DNA of 64,000 nucleotides, from the NCBI GenBank assembly GCA_020635815.1, contig JACJZB010000008.1, forward strand, positions 1 to 64,000, given 5' to 3'. The notes beneath the pieces were generated by a model. The model was not told where the DNA came from, searched no databases, and worked only from the letters and a program-made list of their open reading frames with translations. This document shows, piece after piece, positions 35,865-43,336 of the stretch (positions are counted from its first letter, which is position 1; every line of letters starts with the position of its first letter). The position numbers and the translations under genes were made by a program. This DNA is from Flavobacteriales bacterium. GTDB lineage: Bacteria > Bacteroidota > Bacteroidia > Flavobacteriales_E > Vicingaceae.

Positions 35865-37188
35865 TAATTACCATTTTTACTCTTTTGATTCTTCTTTTGT
35901 CAGAAGCTTCAACTGTAAAACTAAAATTTAAAAAATTAATTTTTTCATTTTTTTGAGGAATTTTTCCCGAAACTTCAATGATTAAACCAGCAAGTGTGTC
36001 TGCTTCTTTTTTCATTTCTGTAAAAGGTGTAGAATCTTCTAAATCAACAACTTTACTTACATCGTTTATGGATGTGTTGGCATCAAAAACATAGGTGTTG
36101 TCATCAATTTTAGAGTAAGCAATATCTTCCTCATCAAATTCATCACTAATTTCACCAACAATCTCTTCTATAACATCTTCAAGGGTAATGATTCCAGATG
36201 TTCCACCATATTCATCTACAACAATAGCTAAATGTATTTTTCGTTCTTGAAATTCTTTTAATAAGTCATCTAATTTTTTATTTTCAGGAACAAAGAATGG
36301 TGAACGAATTAAAGGTAACCATTCAAAATCATCGTTATTATTAATGTGAGGGATAAGATCTTTTATGTATAAAACACCTAAAATTTTATCAAAAGAATCG
36401 TCATAAACAGGAATTCGAGAATGTCCGCTATCTAGTATGGTTGAAATAATAATATTAAAAGGCGTGTTTTTTTCAACAGCAACAACATTTACTCTAGCCC
36501 TCATCACTTCAGAAACGTTTGTTTCTCCAAATTGGACAATGCCTTTTAATATTCGGTGTTCTTCATTATCGTTAGTAATGTCATTAGTCAAATCAAGTGC
36601 ATGAGATAGTTCTTCAACTGTAATGTCATGACTTTTTCGTTTAATTCTTTTGTCGAAAATACTAGTAGAGAAAATTAACAATTTACTTATTGGATTAAAA
36701 ATCTTCATTAAAAGATTTAATGGAGATGACATGGTTTGAGCAAGTGTTAATGCATTTTTAGTGGCATAAACTTTGGGGATAACCTCTCCAAACAATAATA
36801 TAATAAAAGTAATACCAATTGCTTGAATCATGAAAACTAACCATCCAGGTAAAGATTTAAAATCAATTAAACTTTCTATTGTAATGGTAGATAATAGAAT
36901 AATAGCAATATTTATAAAGTTATTAGCAACTAATATGGTAGCTAATAATTTTTTTGGAGTAGTTAATAGTTTTTTTATTCGGAGTAAAGGTTTGCTTTCC
37001 CCATTGTTAATTAATTCTTTTTCTGTTGGGTTTAATGAAAATAAAGCCACTTCAGAACCTGATACAAGAGCTGAAAAAATAATTAAAACAATTAGCACTA
37101 AAAGATAGGCTAGAGTTTCAACATTAAAAGAATGTGTGAGTTGTTGGGCTAAAATAAGTAAATTCTGGGAGGGCTCGTCCAATTTCAT
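35833..37188 (-). CDS. gldE: Gliding-associated CNNM/CorC-like protein GldE
   Basis: The 451-residue protein has an N-terminal DUF21/CNNM transmembrane domain (about 20-200, with ALVSGSEVALFSLNPTEKE), two CBS domains (about 215-345, GHSRIPVYDDSFDKILGVLY and LAIVVDEYGGTSGIITLEDV) and a C-terminal CorC/HlyC transporter-associated domain. The arrangement matches GldE and MgtE-like efflux regulators; ion transport is plausible, but in Bacteroidota the known phenotype is in gliding. It is in the usual position next to gldD and ssb. Confidence 0.88.
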   Translation of the reverse strand: MKLDEPSQNLLILAQQLTHSFNVETLAYLLVLIVLIIFSALVSGSEVALFSLNPTEKELINNGESKPLLRIKKLLTTPKKLLATILVANNFINIAIILLSTITIESLIDFKSLPGWLVFMIQAIGITFIILLFGEVIPKVYATKNALTLAQTMSSPLNLLMKIFNPISKLLIFSTSIFDKRIKRKSHDITVEELSHALDLTNDITNDNEEHRILKGIVQFGETNVSEVMRARVNVVAVEKNTPFNIIISTILDSGHSRIPVYDDSFDKILGVLYIKDLIPHINNNDDFEWLPLIRSPFFVPENKKLDDLLKEFQERKIHLAIVVDEYGGTSGIITLEDVIEEIVGEISDEFDEEDIAYSKIDDNTYVFDANTSINDVSKVVDLEDSTPFTEMKKEADTLAGLIIEVSGKIPQKNEKINFLNFSFTVEASDKRRIKRVKMVINENHNDVKNA

Positions 37189-37203
37189 TGTTGATTAATT
37201 ATA

Positions 37204-37632
37204 CTAAAAAGGCAAATCGTCAGCAATATCATTGCTATTGTCAATAGGTGGTTCTGCTTGTGAAGAAGTATTTGTATTACTAGGAGTAGAATCATCTCTT
37301 TTTCCACCAAGCATTTGCATATTGTCTCCAACTATTTCAGTAGTATATCTATTGTTACCATCTTTATCTTGCCATTGGCGAGTTCTCAGTTTACCTTCAA
37401 TGTAAACCTGATTTCCTTTTTTAAGGTATTTTTCAGCTATCTCAGCTAAACCTCTCCATACCACTACATTATGCCATTCGGTAATCGTTTTTTTTTCTCC
37501 CGAAGTTCTATCTTTATAGGTCTCGGAAGTAGCAATAGGGAAGTTCGCAACAGCAGTTCCTCCCTCTAAGTATCTTACTTCTGGGTCTTTACCTAAGTTA
37601 CCTACTAATATCACTTTATTTATTCCTGCCAT
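37204..37632 (-). CDS. ssb: Single-stranded DNA-binding protein
   Basis: This 142-residue protein begins MAGINKVILVGNLGKDPEVR with the OB-fold (to about 110), including WHNVVVWRGLAEIAEKYLKK. The C-terminal tail ends in the conserved acidic DDLPF, which recruits repair and replication partners. It sits 40 bases after mutY on the same strand, the usual Bacteroidota gene order. Confidence 0.97.
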   Translation of the reverse strand: MAGINKVILVGNLGKDPEVRYLEGGTAVANFPIATSETYKDRTSGEKKTITEWHNVVVWRGLAEIAEKYLKKGNQVYIEGKLRTRQWQDKDGNNRYTTEIVGDNMQMLGGKRDDSTPSNTNTSSQAEPPIDNSNDIADDLPF

Positions 37633-37672
37633 ATTTTACATGTATTGTAATAGGATTCAAATGTACTCATTT

Positions 37673-38713
37673 TTACTTTTTAAAGATAAAATTTTCTATC
37701 AATTTAGGAATAGGATAATTTTCAATTTCTTTAGTAAGTATTTTCAATTCACTTGTGTGTATATTATTTACATCATTTAGCTGAATAGACCAAAAAGTAG
37801 CGTGTATTTTTTGGTGTGATAAAATATGTATGTATTCGGTCGATTTGTGAATAGATTTATTGGTTATCGTATTTAGTTTTTTGTATTGTTCTAAATTCAA
37901 GTTCTCAAATTGCTCAATAGACTTTGTGGTTTCTATTAAAGGGAAATCAAATAAACCTTGCCAAATGTCTTTTTCCATTCTATTTTTAATCAAAATATGT
38001 TTCTTATCTGAAAACACGAGGTAATTAAAAAATCGGTGAGTTACTTTTGTTTTTTTCTCTTTAAATGGTAGTGATGAAATAGTATTGTTTTTTAAGGCTA
38101 AACATTTGGTGTTAAACACACAATCATCACATTTTGGTTGTTTAGGGGTGCATTGTAGAGCTCCAAATTCCATTATGGCTTGATTGTATTCAGCGGGGTT
38201 CTTTTTATCGATAAGTTCTTCGGCTAAAGTTTTAAACTCTTTTTTACCTAATGTTGAATCAATTGGGGTGTTAATATCAAAGAAGCGAGCTAAAACACGA
38301 TAAACATTTCCATCAACCACAGGGTAAGGCATGTTGTAAGAAAAAGAAGAAATCGCAGCAGCAGTATATTCGCCAATACCTTTTAGTGCTAATAATTCTT
38401 TATAGTTTTCAGGAAATTTACCATTGTAATTATTAACAATATGTTTTGCTGTAAAATGTAGGTTTCTAGCTCTTGAATAATAGCCAAGTCCTTGCCAAAG
38501 CTTTAATACTTTTTCTTCTTTAGCATCAGCTAACTTATCAATTGTAGGAAAGTTTTTGATGAATTTTAAATAATAACTCAGCCCTTGGTCAACTCTAGTT
38601 TGTTGAAGTATGATTTCTGATAGCCAAATTTTATATGGATCAGTAGTTTCTCTCCAGGGTAAATCACGTTTATTTTCTTTATACCATTTAATTAATAAGC
38701 TACTGAAGTCCAT
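37673..38713 (-). CDS. mutY: A/G-specific adenine DNA glycosylase
   Basis: MutY removes adenine opposite 8-oxoguanine. The 346-residue protein has the catalytic helix-hairpin-helix (LPWRETTDPYKIWLSEIILQ, LKGIGEYTAAAIS with catalytic Asp in VVDGNVYRVL) and the [4Fe-4S] cluster loop C-x6-C-x2-C-x5-C in CTPKQPKCDDCVFNTKC. The C-terminal NUDIX-like lesion-recognition domain follows from about residue 220. It is first in the mutY-ssb-gldE-gldD run, divergent from HU. Confidence 0.95.
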   Translation of the reverse strand: MDFSSLLIKWYKENKRDLPWRETTDPYKIWLSEIILQQTRVDQGLSYYLKFIKNFPTIDKLADAKEEKVLKLWQGLGYYSRARNLHFTAKHIVNNYNGKFPENYKELLALKGIGEYTAAAISSFSYNMPYPVVDGNVYRVLARFFDINTPIDSTLGKKEFKTLAEELIDKKNPAEYNQAIMEFGALQCTPKQPKCDDCVFNTKCLALKNNTISSLPFKEKKTKVTHRFFNYLVFSDKKHILIKNRMEKDIWQGLFDFPLIETTKSIEQFENLNLEQYKKLNTITNKSIHKSTEYIHILSHQKIHATFWSIQLNDVNNIHTSELKILTKEIENYPIPKLIENFIFKK

Positions 38714-38793
38714 TAAATTTGTTAACTAGTCGATGTTTATATAAATTTTAGCTAAAATTAGAGAATGTTTTTTCTTGAATTGATTTAAACTTG

Positions 38794-38801
38794 TATATTT
38801 G
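38794..38801 (+). promoter_or_regulatory. Promoter -7 box for HU gene
   Basis: TATATTTG followed by CACCCC is a strong TAnnTTTG box, 55 bases before the HU ATG, with CTTG at 38774-38777 upstream at a slightly short distance. A leader of about 48 bases would precede the gene. Confidence 0.55.
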
Positions 38802-38856
38802 CACCCCTCAAAAAGATAATTAATTGAAATTTAAATAGTTAAAAAGATATTTTAAA

Positions 38857-39144
38857 ATGACAAAGGCAGATATTGTTTCAAAGATTTCGGACAAAACAGG
38901 AATAGAAAAGCTAGCAGTACAAAGAACTGTAGAAGAATTTATGAAGGAAGTGAGAAAATCTTTAGAAGGCGGAGATAACGTATATTTAAGAGGATTTGGA
39001 AGTTTTGTTGTGAAAAAGAGAGCACAAAAAACAGGAAGAAACATTTCTAAAAATACAACTATTATTATACCAGAACATTTCATTCCATCATTTAAACCTG
39101 CTAAATCGTTTGCAGAAAAAGTGAAAAAGAATGTAAAAGCTTAA
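38857..39144 (+). CDS. hup: HU-family nucleoid DNA-binding protein
   Basis: The product has 95 residues with the HU/IHF fold: MTKADIVSKISDKTGIEKLA, then EFMKEVRKSLEGGDNVYLRGF with GFGSFVVKKRAQKTGRN (DNA-binding arm), and PSFKPAKSFAEKVK. The protein packages DNA. It is followed by the COX24-like mini-gene and RNase G/E, a gene order widely kept in Bacteroidota. Confidence 0.95.
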   Translation: MTKADIVSKISDKTGIEKLAVQRTVEEFMKEVRKSLEGGDNVYLRGFGSFVVKKRAQKTGRNISKNTTIIIPEHFIPSFKPAKSFAEKVKKNVKA

Positions 39145-39196
39145 CATTAAGCTTTATTGAATAGAATTAAGATATTAAAAATATAAATTAAGAATT

Positions 39197-39289
39197 ATGC
39201 CAAGCGGAAAGAAAAGAAAGAGACATAAAATGTCAACACATAAGCGTAAAAAAAGATTGAGAAAAAACAGACACAAGAAAAAGAAATAA
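39197..39289 (+). CDS. COX24/AURKAIP1 (mS38-like) mini-protein
   Basis: A 30-codon frame starts ATG at 39197 and ends TAA at 39287-39289. The product begins MPSGKKRKRHKMSTHKRKK and is almost wholly Lys/Arg/His. This matches the AURKAIP1/COX24 C-terminal domain that Bacteroidota encode as a free-standing 30-residue protein; the mitochondrial relative, mS38, is a small-subunit ribosomal protein. It therefore probably binds the ribosome. It lies between HU (53 bases upstream) and a terminator (15 bases downstream), probably co-transcribed with HU. Confidence 0.85.
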   Translation: MPSGKKRKRHKMSTHKRKKRLRKNRHKKKK

Positions 39290-39303
39290 TTTTTCATTCT
39301 ATT

Positions 39304-39346
39304 TATAGCTAACGCCCTAGGTGTTAGCTATATATAATCTTTTTTA
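39304..39346 (+). terminator. Intrinsic terminator after HU-mini-protein
   Basis: A 13-bp stem (39304-39316 with 39320-39332, one G-T pair) and 3-base loop are followed by TATAATCTTTTTT. It ends the HU/COX24-like transcript before RNase G/E. Confidence 0.8.
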
Positions 39347-39409
39347 ATACCGGTTACCTTTTAAGATACCCCTTAAGAGGTTTTCTAGTATATGTACAAA
39401 AATACTTAA

Positions 39410-40972
39410 ATGAGTGTAGAGTTAATTATCGATTCTTCGCCTAAGGAGGTTGTTATTGCTATTCTTCGTGACAATAAGTTGTTAGAACTTCACAAAGAAA
39501 AAAACAATAATAGCTTTTCTGTAGGTGATATCTATTTGGCTAAGGTTAGAAAAATAATGCCTGGGTTAAATGCTACTTTTGTAAACGTTGGTTACGAAAG
39601 AGATGCCTTTTTACATTATTTAGACTTAGGTCCGAAATTTAATTCGTTTACTAAATTTACAAGAGGTGTAACAGGAGGAGCATTAAATAGTTCTGCATTA
39701 GATTTTGAGTTTGAACCTGAAATAGAAAAAACAGGCAAAATTGAAAAAGTATTAAAAACCAACGATCAAATTTTGGTTCAAATTGCTAAAGAACCTATTT
39801 CTACAAAAGGGCCACGTTTAAGTTCAGAAATATCTTTAGCTGGTCGTTATTTGGTTTTAGTTCCATTTGCAAGCAAAGTATCTGTTTCTCAAAAAATAAA
39901 AGATGTAGATGAGCGTGAGCGGCTAATTCGTTTAATAAAAAGCATTAAACCAAAAGGGTTTGGTGTAATTGTGCGAACGGTTGCTAAAAACAAAAAAGTT
40001 GCAGATTTACATGCTGATATGAACGACTTAGTAAGTCGGTGGGAATTGTGTTACAATGAACTTAAAAATGCTCATGCTCCTAAAAAAGTTTTAGGAGAAC
40101 TAGACAGAACATCAGCTTTACTTCGTGATTTATTAAACAAGGACTTTAATACCATTCATGTTAACGATCATAAATTGGCAAATGAGTTACGTTCATTCTT
40201 AAAAACAATAGCACCAGATAAAGAAAGCATTGTAAAAGATTACAATGGGAAAATGCCAATACTCGATAATTTTGGTGTTGAGAAGCAGATTAAATCGTTG
40301 TTTGGAAAAAATGTCACACTAAAATCGGGTGTTTATTTAATAATAGAACATACTGAAGCATTACACGTAATTGATGTAAATAGTGGGCAAAGAGGAAAGA
40401 AAAAAGACAGTACACAAGAACAAAATGCGTTAGAAGTAAATTTAGAAGCAGCCGAAGAAATAGCTCGCCAATTGCGATTGAGAGATATGGGTGGAATTGT
40501 TGTGGTTGATTTTATTGATATGAAAGAAGCTGCAAACAGACAACTTTTATTTGAAAAAATGAAAGAGTTTATGGAAGGCGATAGAGCTAAACATAATATT
40601 TTACCTCCTTCTAAATTTGGATTGGTACAAATTACTCGTCAACGAGTTCGTCCTGAAATGGATATAAAAACTGCTGAAAAATGCCCTTGTTGTGGAGGGA
40701 ATGGAGAGGTTCACTCAACTATTTTATTGGTAGATGATATTGAGAGTAATTTAAAATATATTACTCAACAACAAAAAGTTAAGAGAATAAGAATTAACAC
40801 TCATCCTTATGTAGAGGCTTATATTAATAAGTCTAAAGGTTTCTTTGCTGGATCATTAAGAAAGCAATGGGAGAAAAAAATGAGTTGTTCAATTGATGTA
40901 GTGCCAACTACCGCAAACAGCCTTTTAGAATATCGTTTTATGGACGAAAAAGGAGAAGAAATTCTTTTTTAA
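39410..40972 (+). CDS. rng: Ribonuclease G/E family endoribonuclease
   Basis: The product has 520 residues in the RNase G rather than long RNase E form. It shows an S1-like RNA-binding start (SVGDIYLAKVRKIMPGLNAT, YERDAFLHYLDLG), the catalytic DNase-I-like region with HVIDVNSGQRGKK and GGIVVVDFIDM (metal-binding Asp pair), and the zinc-link CPCC near residue 424. It processes rRNA and decays mRNA. There is no long C-terminal scaffold. A methyltransferase gene follows after nine bases. Confidence 0.93.
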   Translation: MSVELIIDSSPKEVVIAILRDNKLLELHKEKNNNSFSVGDIYLAKVRKIMPGLNATFVNVGYERDAFLHYLDLGPKFNSFTKFTRGVTGGALNSSALDFEFEPEIEKTGKIEKVLKTNDQILVQIAKEPISTKGPRLSSEISLAGRYLVLVPFASKVSVSQKIKDVDERERLIRLIKSIKPKGFGVIVRTVAKNKKVADLHADMNDLVSRWELCYNELKNAHAPKKVLGELDRTSALLRDLLNKDFNTIHVNDHKLANELRSFLKTIAPDKESIVKDYNGKMPILDNFGVEKQIKSLFGKNVTLKSGVYLIIEHTEALHVIDVNSGQRGKKKDSTQEQNALEVNLEAAEEIARQLRLRDMGGIVVVDFIDMKEAANRQLLFEKMKEFMEGDRAKHNILPPSKFGLVQITRQRVRPEMDIKTAEKCPCCGGNGEVHSTILLVDDIESNLKYITQQQKVKRIRINTHPYVEAYINKSKGFFAGSLRKQWEKKMSCSIDVVPTTANSLLEYRFMDEKGEEILF

Positions 40973-40981
40973 CTATTTATA

Positions 40982-41692
40982 ATGAATACCAAGGATGCGT
41001 TAGGCGAAGCCTTAAAAGATTACCATTTCCATTTAAAAGCTGAAGACATTACCGTTTTTTCTGATATTTCGGAAGAAGATGCTATTCCAACCAATTACCT
41101 TTTTAGAAACTTTGCTGAAATGCCAAAAATTGAGCAGAAAGCATTAGAATTATGCAAGGGTAGAGTATTGGACGTAGGAGGAGCAAGTGGAAGTCATAGT
41201 TTATATTTACAAGAAAAAGGGATAGATGTAAAGTCTATTGATATTTCTGAAGGTGCGGTTGAAGTAATGAAAGCTAGAGGAATTGAAAATGTAGAACTCA
41301 TCAATTTTTTTGATATGAAAGATGAAAAGTTCGACACTATTTTATTGTTAATGAATGGAATAGGAATTGCTGAAACGCTAGAGGAATTACCTAAATTTTT
41401 AAACCAATGTAAAGACTTATTGAACCCTAAAGGGCAAATTTTATTAGATTCGTCAGACATTGAATATATGTTTGAAGAAGAAGATGGTTCGAAGTGGGTG
41501 GATGTAAATAAAGCCTATTACGGAGAAGTAGTTTACCAAATGCAATATAAAAACACCATTACCGATCATTTTAATTGGTTGTTTTTAGATTTTAAAACCT
41601 TAAAAAAAGAAGCCAAAGAACTTGGTTTTAAAACTGAGAAAGTTGTAAAAGGTGAACATTTTGATTTTTTAGCACGATTGAGTTTGGAGTAA
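40982..41692 (+). CDS. Class I SAM-dependent methyltransferase
   Basis: This 236-residue soluble protein has motif I VLDVGGASGSHSLYLQ (about 61-76), motif II VKSIDISEGAVEVMKARGI and motif IV KFDTILLLMNGIG. The N-terminal helical segment and the C-terminal lid are not diagnostic, so the substrate could be a small molecule, RNA or protein. It follows RNase G/E by nine bases and probably shares its transcript; a terminator-like hairpin follows. Confidence 0.85.
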   Translation: MNTKDALGEALKDYHFHLKAEDITVFSDISEEDAIPTNYLFRNFAEMPKIEQKALELCKGRVLDVGGASGSHSLYLQEKGIDVKSIDISEGAVEVMKARGIENVELINFFDMKDEKFDTILLLMNGIGIAETLEELPKFLNQCKDLLNPKGQILLDSSDIEYMFEEEDGSKWVDVNKAYYGEVVYQMQYKNTITDHFNWLFLDFKTLKKEAKELGFKTEKVVKGEHFDFLARLSLE

Positions 41693-41701
41693 AGAGTGAC
41701 A

Positions 41702-41727
41702 TTCCCGTACTTGTTACGGGAGCTTTT
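41702..41727 (+). terminator. Hairpin terminator after methyltransferase gene
   Basis: A 7-bp perfect stem (41703-41709 with 41715-41721) and 5-base loop are followed by CTTTT, nine bases after the gene. The T run is short, so termination strength is uncertain. Confidence 0.5.
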
Positions 41728-41740
41728 AAAAATTAGTTTT

Positions 41741-41758
41741 TCCCTGCGAAGGCAGGGA
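41741..41758. repeat. REP-like GC-rich hairpin
   Basis: TCCCTGC-GAAG-GCAGGGA is a perfect 7-bp stem, much more GC-rich than its surroundings, of the dispersed intergenic type seen in many Bacteroidota. It is the second of four inverted repeats in this gap. Confidence 0.55.
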
Positions 41759-41832
41759 TCCAGAAAATAGAAATTAGTTATACCTAATGGACTGTTGACG
41801 TCCATTTCCTTTTTTAAGAAAGTTGAAATACA

Positions 41833-41879
41833 AGTGGTCTGATGACTATATTGACAGACTAAAAAGTCATCTGACCACT
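41833..41879. repeat. 47-base imperfect inverted repeat
   Basis: Arms 41833-41847 and 41865-41879 (15 bases each) match at 14 of 15 positions as an inverted repeat, with a 17-base spacer that itself holds a GACT/AGTC pair. It lies 64 bases before mnmE. It could be an operator, a transcript structure or a decayed mobile-element end; no transposase is present. Confidence 0.6.
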
Positions 41880-41892
41880 GATAACCAAAAGA

Positions 41893-41911
41893 TGCCGGAA
41901 TAAATCCGGCA
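41893..41911. repeat. Perfect hairpin before mnmE
   Basis: TGCCGGA-ATAAA-TCCGGCA is a 7-bp perfect stem ending 31 bases before the mnmE start. No T run follows, so a terminator role is doubtful; it might be part of the same repeat unit as the neighbouring inverted repeat. Confidence 0.5.
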
Positions 41912-41942
41912 ATAATGCATTCATAATTCTTAATTTCGCACC

Positions 41943-43334
41943 GTGCAAACTCACAATCAAATATCAGACACTATATGTGCCATAGCTACAGCTCCAGGAA
42001 TTGGAGCAATAGCAGTTATTCGTTTGTCTGGTGAGGAGTCTATTAATATTTGCAATAAAGTGTTTTTTGGAAAGGATTTAACTACAGTTGAATCCCATAC
42101 GGCACATTTTGGAACCATAAGAGATGGCGATAAAATAGTTGATGAAGTTTTGGTCACTGTTTTTAAAGGCAAAAAATCGTTTACAGGAGAAAATTCAGTA
42201 GAAATTTCTACGCATGGTTCACCATATATACAACAACAAGTATTACAGTTATTATTAAAAAGTGGAGCCAAAGCTGCTGGACCTGGAGAGTTTACCTTAA
42301 GAGCTTTCTTAAATGGAAAAATGGACTTGAGTCAAGCAGAAGCAGTTGCTGATGTTATTGCTGCAAATTCTGAAAGTTCGCATGAGTTAGCAATGAGCCA
42401 AATGCGAGGTGGTTTTAGTGGTGAAATTCAAAAATTAAGAAACGAATTAATTCATTTTGCTTCTTTAATTGAATTAGAACTCGATTTTGGAGAAGAGGAT
42501 GTTGAATTTGCCGATAGAGATGATTTAAAAGAATTGGTGTTAAAATTAAATAAGGCGTTAACTTTATTAATTAACTCTTTCGATTACGGAAACGTAATTA
42601 AAACGGGAGTTCCAGTAGCCATTGTTGGAGAGCCCAATGTAGGTAAATCAACATTGCTAAATGCTTTATTGAATGAAGAAAGAGCCATAGTTTCTGATAT
42701 TGCTGGTACAACTAGAGATACCATTGAAGATGAAATTGTTATTAACGGAATTAGTTACCGATTTATTGATACCGCAGGAATTAGAGAAACGACTGACGAA
42801 ATTGAAGGCTTAGGGATAAAAAAATCGTTTGAAAAAATTGATAGTGCTTCTATTGTTTTGTTGTTGTTGGACGCTTCTAGCATTGCCAAGGAACAGCTTA
42901 CCAAAGATGTAAGCAATATTAAAAATAGGATAGCAGGGAAGAACAAACGATTAATTGTAGTTGCCAACAAAATTGATAAAAGTGATTTAGCGACCATTGA
43001 AGCGAAATTTGAGGGAATAGAAAATGTAATTTTTACATCGGCAAAAGAACTTCAAAACATCGAAAAGATTAAAGACCAGCTTTATGCTTTTGTAAAAAAT
43101 GGAGCGTTGCAAAATACAGATGTGGTGGTTACCAACGCTCGTCATTTCGAGGCTTTATCTAAAGCCAATGAATCGCTTCTAAAAGTACTCGAAGGTTTAG
43201 ATGTTAACATAACTGGCGACTTCTTAGCCATGGATATCCGTCAAGCTTTACATCAATTGGGTGAAATTACTGGAGAGATTACTACCGATGATTTGTTGGA
43301 TAATATATTTTCGAAATTCTGTATCGGAAAGTAA
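41943..43334 (+). CDS. mnmE: tRNA uridine-5-carboxymethylaminomethyl modification GTPase
   Basis: MnmE, with MnmG, modifies wobble U34 of certain tRNAs. The 463-residue protein has an N-terminal folate-binding domain (APGIGAIAVIRLSGEES), the G domain with P-loop GEPNVGKSTLLNALL and NKID (VVANKIDKSD), and the conserved C-terminal FCIGK. The start is GTG at 41943: an in-frame stop at 41931-41933 excludes any longer protein, and no early ATG exists. A TAATTTCG box immediately upstream suggests a very short leader. Confidence 0.96.
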   Translation: MQTHNQISDTICAIATAPGIGAIAVIRLSGEESINICNKVFFGKDLTTVESHTAHFGTIRDGDKIVDEVLVTVFKGKKSFTGENSVEISTHGSPYIQQQVLQLLLKSGAKAAGPGEFTLRAFLNGKMDLSQAEAVADVIAANSESSHELAMSQMRGGFSGEIQKLRNELIHFASLIELELDFGEEDVEFADRDDLKELVLKLNKALTLLINSFDYGNVIKTGVPVAIVGEPNVGKSTLLNALLNEERAIVSDIAGTTRDTIEDEIVINGISYRFIDTAGIRETTDEIEGLGIKKSFEKIDSASIVLLLLDASSIAKEQLTKDVSNIKNRIAGKNKRLIVVANKIDKSDLATIEAKFEGIENVIFTSAKELQNIEKIKDQLYAFVKNGALQNTDVVVTNARHFEALSKANESLLKVLEGLDVNITGDFLAMDIRQALHQLGEITGEITTDDLLDNIFSKFCIGK

Positions 43335-43336
43335 TC

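Noticed and set aside
39350..39390. Inverted stretch CCTTTTAAG...CTTAAGAGG before RNase G/E.
   Set aside because: The arms pair imperfectly and there is no T run, so it is not a credible terminator or riboswitch.
41566..41805. 79-residue minus-strand frame across the methyltransferase end and repeats.
   Set aside because: It overlaps a well-supported gene on the other strand, includes the palindromic repeat region and shows no recognisable family.
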